Shown here in pieces: positions 58,542 through 64,000 of a stretch of DNA of 64,000 bases. Position numbers and translations under genes: made by a program. This DNA is from Haliclona indistincta (taxonomy: Eukaryota; Porifera; Demospongiae; Haplosclerida; Chalinidae): NCBI GenBank assembly GCA_964017065.1, contig OZ024790.1, positions 801,218 through 865,217 of the forward strand. The letters are read 5' to 3'. Below the pieces are notes generated by a model. It was not told where the DNA came from. It ran no database searches and saw nothing but the letters and a program-made list of their open reading frames with translations. Each line of letters starts with the position of its first letter. The first letter of the stretch is position 1.

Positions 58542-60530
58542 TCAGAACACTGTAAAGTATAATATCAGAACGGCAATGCTGTAAGAATAAAGTGTTCCGA
58601 TTATAATAATTATTGTGTACATTGCTAACTATTTTATCAAGTGAAAGTTAGTTGACTTGGTAGCGTATTCAATTTACATTATAATGTGTAGATACACAGT
58701 TATTTTTGAGTGCAAATGCATGAAAATTGTTATGCTAGTGGATGCAATAACACGGAAAACTGTCGGTTCTAATGTGATAAGCTAGCAATACACAAGGAAG
58801 CATGCTATCATAATTTATTGACAATTCATTGAATCAACATAACTGCACTGGTTGGAATACATGCAGCCACTACCAAGCACCAACCATGCTTGTGTACATT
58901 GATTTGTTATTCATGAGTGATCAACGATTGAGCCCAAGTCGCTGTATAGTATTAATCTTGTCTTCTTTCTTTGTTCATGTCAATACATGACTTGTAGATT
59001 TCAATATAGCTGGAACTTGGAACTGTGACTATAGGTCGAATTATCAGCTATAATAACATGCAAATCTTCTCTACTCATCACTATTATTCATAGCTAATAG
59101 TCACTGCTTCATCTGTACGCAAATTTTTAACATAAATTTTTATAGTTCCAATTTTCTTTCGATCTTTTAAAAGTAGAGCATTAATTGTCTATGTCTCTGT
59201 ACATGCATGGGTGCATGGTTCATTTCTATGATCAATATCATCAATTTTAGGACCACATGCTGTCAGCAAGTTTTGTAAACATGGACCAGATGCTGAAAGC
59301 TCCCTCAGAGTGGTTTATTTCATTTGTTATCAAAATAAGATAATGACTAAGTAATAAATCTGTACTTTTGTTGTTACACTAGTACAACATTTAGTATGCA
59401 AAAACAGTGATAGTGATGACGTTGCAGAGTTTTTAATATTTAAACACATAATCACTTAGAAACTAAAAATTAATATACTGGACCTTATTATTTACTGTTG
59501 TGTATAGCTATCATGCAATCACTGTGTGAGAGTACTGCAGTAAAGAACCGGCCGGTGTGGTGCCGGAATCTGCAAAACAATACAGCTCACAAGAACGGGA
59601 ATAGCAATTCAGAATCTATTACTTGACTGTCATGATTTTAACTGAGTTGTAGAAGTACAGTGTATTATTATAATCTATACAAAAGTGATATCGACAAATC
59701 CTGCACATCATATGTTTATTCAGGAACATCATGCAGTTATTCATGAACAGCCTCTACTATGTGTCTGTACATGCATGACTGGTTCATTTCTATGATCAAT
59801 GTCATCTGTTTAGGACCACGTGCTATAGTTAGTCAGTTTGGTAAACATGGACCAGATGTTGGAAGCTCCATCAGAGTGGTTCCTTTCATGTTATCAAAAT
59901 AAGATAATGATCTTGAAAAGGTAATAAATAATAATTATTTATATAATTGTTATTATACTAGTACGTATAACTAGTACGCATGTCACAAAAACAATGATAG
60001 TGATAAAAGTTACAGTGTTTTTATTACAGAAAATCATTTTGAATCTATTGTAGTGGAGTTGATAAAATGGTTTACAGTTACTATTGCTAATGCACAACTA
60101 CTGTACAATTGCTCAGATGATCAGTATGTATTATTATGAAACTAGCACTGTTGCAGTATAGAATGGTATGGAGCAGAGACCAGTTACAAAATATACCATT
60201 CATGAAATGCAAAATAAATGGGAGAATTTTCAAAATCTGGTTTTTTGAACTGAGTATACGTACAATTGCAAATACTAACACATTAAGAATCCTCTACATG
60301 TATGAATACATACAAAATTTATATCAACAGAGAAATTGAGTTAAAACAACAGAATGATGTTGTTACAGTATGACAGCAGAAGGAAGCTACATTATGGGAA
60401 CAGATCATAGTTTGCTATTATTCACTCAACTATAACATTATACATACATGCCATTGTTTAGAATAGTGTTGACATTCAGTACTATATACATCACTCTCAT
60501 CAGTGTATAGTATGACTTTCACTATTGGCA
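58542..60530. pseudogene. 3' flank of gene 3 with POT gene relics
   Basis: At 58,926-58,990, GAGCCCAAGTCGCTGTATAG with TTTGTTCATGTCAATAC is a decayed version of the gene 3/4 start, its ATG replaced by ATT. At about 59,281-59,335, ATGGACCAGATGCTGAAAGC with CCCTCAGAGTGGTTTAT matches the MDQMLEAPSE segment. A second such fragment (with CAGTTTGGTAAACATGGACC) is at 59,838-59,890. These look like two or more degenerate POT copies with large internal deletions. About 58,542-59,810 is nearly identical to 62,241-63,510, so it was duplicated together with its gene. Confidence 0.7.
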
Positions 60531-62240
60531 ATGGAGCCCAAGTCACTGTACGTAGTCATCTTGTGCTGTGTTTTTGTTCACTTCACTCTGATAGGATTTG
60601 ATACTGGGATCTACCATACACTAGCAATTGATGGGGCCTTGACTTTTCTAGTTAGCAAAGGTCTAGCCTATCTTCTGTACCCTGTGCTTGGCTGGCTAGC
60701 TGATGTCTACTTGACAAGATACAAGTTTGTCTTTGCTTCATTCGTTATACTCCTCTTTTGTACACTTCCACTTGTGGTTTTCACTTACTTATTTTGGAAG
60801 TTCGAAGACCTTCTGTATGTGTACCTGGGAGCTCCTTTTGCTGCACTCGATCTCATTGGTCTAGGAATGTTTGAGTCCACAGCTATTCAGTTTGGTATGG
60901 ATCAGATGCTGGAGGCTTCATCAAATCACTTCAGTACTTTCATTCAATGGTTCTACTGGAGCAGTGTCTGGGGACAAATATTCACTAACTTTATTTACAA
61001 AGGAACAATCTATTGTTTCAGTCAGTGTAGGTTTGATGGAACCCATGCTCTGAACAATGAACCGGAACCAAAACGTTACTATCATGCTTATGAGACTTTT
61101 ATAACATCCAACACATTGTACCTACTGGCAGTCTTGCAGTTTTTGGGGGCTTGTATCAGTATCTTACTTCTATTGTGGGCCAAGAAACACTTGGTTGTTA
61201 CTGAGGCAGGTCAGCATCCACTCAAACTAATGTACAATGTACTGAGGTATTCTTGGAAGCACAAGTGCCCTGAGAGACGAAGTGCCTTCACCTACTGGGA
61301 GGAGGATATTCCACGCCGTATAGACCTCGGCAAGAACAAGTATGGAGGGCCATTCACCAATGAGGAGGTGGAGGATACTAAGACATTCTTTCGCATTGTT
61401 CTTCTTCTAGTGTCCTTGTTTGGGTTTCATTTGTCAGGACAAGGCTACTCTCTACTGGATCAGTTATTCAGACATCAGTGCCCTTCAAGTGAACTTATAT
61501 TCACAATGGATACCAATACCTTCACATCATTAACAATCATTGTTGGTATTCCTGTCTATCGGTTTGTGTTTGTTCGATATTACAGCAAGTATCTACCAAA
61601 CATGCTCAAGAGAATGGGACTGGGTTTACTGTGCTGCTTCATTAAAGAGATCATCATTATTACTATCCATGCTACTATGACTGGCGGCCAAGAATGCTCA
61701 CATGATGTTGATGATGTTCCAATGAATGTATGTTTTCTTCAAGCATCAAAAATATTCATTAATAACACTTGTTTTAATTTTTCTGCACTGACAAACAGCA
61801 ACAATGAAATCTGTGAATTGAACAATCTTCCATTCCTCCTGGTCATTATTCCTAGTGTACTGCAAGGATTGTCTCTCTTGTTGGTCTTCATGACAGCTCT
61901 TGAGTTCATCTGTGCTCAGGCTCCTCTCAGACTGAAGGGACTCCTTATTGGTCTGTGGTATGCTGCTCTGGCTGTTACCTACCTGGTGGTAGAAATACCA
62001 CAAACACTTATATCCGACCCCATCACATGGGAGGTGTTCCATGAGGTGAAGGCCTTCCTGATATTCCTCTCACTGATGCTCTATCTGTGTGTGTCTAAAT
62101 GGTATTGTTATCGTCAGCGAGATGAGGTGGTGAATGAGAGACTACTAGTGGAGGAGATATACGAGAGACAGCTAGCACAAGCTGAAGAATATGAGAGAGA
62201 ATTGGCTGCAGAAAGGGATGGTCTACTGAAAGCTAACTAA
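60531..62240 (+). CDS. POT/PTR (SLC15-like) transporter 4
   Basis: Intronless, 569 residues from the ATG at 60,531 (MEPKSLYVVI), which aligns with the start of gene 3; a non-ATG extension upstream is not supported. Closest to gene 3, sharing FYWSSVWGQ, YYHAYETFIT, AKKHLVVTEAGQHPLK and the ERDGLL tail. Distinct substitutions lie in the first 200 residues and in the luminal loop (GGQECSHDVDDVPMNVCF, NNTC). The ExxER motif is absent. It probably arose by tandem duplication of a unit of gene plus about 1.3 kb of 3' flank. An AATAAA is at 62,285-62,290. Confidence 0.85.
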   Translation: MEPKSLYVVILCCVFVHFTLIGFDTGIYHTLAIDGALTFLVSKGLAYLLYPVLGWLADVYLTRYKFVFASFVILLFCTLPLVVFTYLFWKFEDLLYVYLGAPFAALDLIGLGMFESTAIQFGMDQMLEASSNHFSTFIQWFYWSSVWGQIFTNFIYKGTIYCFSQCRFDGTHALNNEPEPKRYYHAYETFITSNTLYLLAVLQFLGACISILLLLWAKKHLVVTEAGQHPLKLMYNVLRYSWKHKCPERRSAFTYWEEDIPRRIDLGKNKYGGPFTNEEVEDTKTFFRIVLLLVSLFGFHLSGQGYSLLDQLFRHQCPSSELIFTMDTNTFTSLTIIVGIPVYRFVFVRYYSKYLPNMLKRMGLGLLCCFIKEIIIITIHATMTGGQECSHDVDDVPMNVCFLQASKIFINNTCFNFSALTNSNNEICELNNLPFLLVIIPSVLQGLSLLLVFMTALEFICAQAPLRLKGLLIGLWYAALAVTYLVVEIPQTLISDPITWEVFHEVKAFLIFLSLMLYLCVSKWYCYRQRDEVVNERLLVEEIYERQLAQAEEYERELAAERDGLLKAN

Positions 62241-63530
62241 TCAGAACACTGTAAAGTATAATATCAGAACGGCAATGCTGTAAGAATAAAGTGTTCCGAT
62301 TATGCTAATAATTATTGTGTACATTGTTAACTATTTTATCAAGTGAAAGTTAGTTGACTTGGTAGCGTATTCAATTTACATTATAATGTGTAGATACACA
62401 GTTATTTTTGAGTGCAAATGCATGAAAATTGTTATGCTAGTGGATGCAATAACACGGAAAACTGTCGGTTCTAATGTGATAAGCTAGCAATACACAAGGA
62501 AGCATGCTATCATATTGACAATTCATTGAATCAACATAACTGCACTGGTTGGAATACATGTATTCACTACCAAGCACCAACCATGCTTGAGTACATTGAT
62601 TTGTTATTCATGAGTGATCAACGATTGAGCCCAAGTCGCTGTATAGTATTAATCTTGTCTTCTTTCTTTGTTCATGTCAATACATGACTTGTAGATTTCA
62701 ATATAGCTGGAACTTGGAACTGTGACTATAGGTCGAATTATCAGCTATAATAACATGCAAGTCTTCTCTACTCATCACTATTATTCATAGCTAATGGTCA
62801 CTGCTTCATCTGTACGCAACTTTTTAACATAAATTTTTATAGTTCCAATTTTCTTTCGATCTTTTAAAAGTAGATCATTAATTGTCTATGTCTCTGTACA
62901 TGCATGGGTGCATGGTTCATTTCTATGATCAATAAATTATATCATCAATTTTAGGACCACATCATGCTGTCAGCAAGTTTTGTAAACATGGACCAGATGC
63001 TGAAAGCTCTCTCAGAGTGGTTTATTTCATTTGTTATCAAAATAAGATAATGACTAAGTAATAAATCTGTACTTTTGTTGTTACACTAGTACAACATTTA
63101 GTATGCAAAAACAGTGATAGTGACGACGTTGCAGAGTTTTTAATATTTAAACACATAATCACTTAGAAACTAAAAATTAATATACTGGACCTTATTATTT
63201 ACTGTTGTGTATAGCTATCATGCAATCACTGTGTGAGAGTACTGCAGTAAAGAACCGGCCGGTGTGGTGCCGGAATCTGCAAAACAATACAGCTCACAAG
63301 AACGGGAATAGCAATTCAGAATCTAGTACTTGACCGCCATGATTTTAACTGAGTTGTAGAAATACAGTGTATTATTATAATCTATACAAAAATAATACGG
63401 ACAAATCCGGCACATATAATGTTTATTCAGGAACATCAGTTATTCATGAACAGCCTCTACTATGTGTCTGTACATGCATGACTGGTTCATTTCTATGATC
63501 AATGTCATCTGTTTAGGACCACATGCTACA
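62241..63530. pseudogene. 3' flank of gene 4, duplicate of the gene 3 flank, with POT relics
   Basis: Nearly identical to 58,542-59,820, including the relic starts (GAGCCCAAGTCGCTGTATAG at about 62,628) and the ATGGACCAGATGCTGAAAGC fragment at about 62,989. The alignment stops at about 63,531, where a foldback element is inserted (TAGGACCACATGCTA). Confidence 0.7.
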
Positions 63531-64000
63531 AGAAATTAAAAAGATTTCTATCGAAATCAAAAGGATGTAGTGATGAAGAAATCTACCACTGGTTCACAAT
63601 GTAAACCAACAAGGAACAAGCATAGAATGGTAACACGATTGACTTGCTAACAGACCATAGATCCCTACATCAGTGGCTGCTGTGGCCAGACTATAGCTAG
63701 TTAAGCTATTTACTGTTGACAGACACTTTGAATAGAATTCAGCTTGTGACAAAATATTGATCTTATGTACAGCCACAGATGTAGGGATCTATGGTCTGTT
63801 AGCAAGTCAATCGTGTTACCATTCTATGCTTGTTCCTTGTTGGTTTACATTGTGAACCAGTGGTAGATTTCTTCATCACTACATCCTTTTGATTTCGATA
63901 GAAATCTTTTTAATTTCTTGTTTGTGTCCTTTTTTCTTTTTAGTGAAGTGCAGTTCAATATCATGCATGTACGGAGAAGTCTTTGTTTCCACCATTAGTT
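63531..64000. mobile_element. Foldback element, copy 2 (runs to or past the window end)
   Basis: Left arm 63,533-63,677 and right arm 63,778-63,925 are inverted copies. The right side continues with the extra segment (TTTGTTTCCACCATTAGTT, inverted) that copy 1 at 37.9 kb carries on its left side. Arms: AGGAACAAGCATAGAATGGT with ACCATTCTATGCTTGTTCCT. It is inserted in the duplicated 3' flank of transporter 4, so it is younger than that duplication. Confidence 0.75.

Noticed and set aside
60525..60530. Non-ATG (TTG) extension of transporter 4
   Set aside because: The ATG at 60,531 aligns with the start of transporter 3 and is expected in a nuclear gene.

Overview
The window looks like nuclear DNA of an early-branching, intron-bearing animal, most likely a sponge (inference). 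It has GT-AG introns with phase-consistent exons, animal gene families (death domain, ankyrin, Roc GTPase, C9orf72, class I ribonucleotide reductase small subunit), AATAAA signals, abundant microsatellites, and a heavy load of non-autonomous palindromic transposons. I see no operons, no CRISPR array and no complete tRNA or rRNA gene.

Layout. 0.8-9.8 kb: 3' part of an ankyrin-Roc-COR-death-domain gene (copy A, +). 10.3-12.8 kb: broken C9orf72-like pseudogene on the minus strand, tail-to-tail with copy A. 12.8-19.2 kb: repeats, including a nest of at least six palindromic elements at 14.0-18.6 kb. 19.2-41.1 kb: complete copy B of the ankyrin-Roc-COR-death gene (9 exons, 962 aa deduced), its introns swollen by MITEs, foldback elements, a 48-unit CTG tract and a 40-bp minisatellite. 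41.3-46.7 kb: intact 11-exon C9orf72 orthologue on the minus strand (473 aa deduced). 47.1-50.8 kb: 10-exon RRM2 gene (404 aa deduced), head-to-head with C9orf72. 51.5-62.2 kb: four tandem intronless POT/SLC15-like transporter genes with relics of further copies between and after them. 63.5 kb to the end: a foldback element.

The main structural event is a tandem duplication of the two-gene module [ankyrin-Roc-COR-death > < C9orf72]. In copy A the GTPase gene keeps an open reading frame while C9orf72 has decayed (premature stop, frameshifts, lost splice acceptor, about 2.3 kb deletion). In copy B both genes are intact. C9orf72 is known to act with SMCR8 and WDR41 at endolysosomes as a small-GTPase regulator. 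The four transporters end in acidic dileucine motifs, which also suggests endolysosomes. Any functional link between these neighbours is inference only.

Exon boundaries were deduced by hand from splice consensus, reading phase and copy A/copy B comparison; no transcript data were available.
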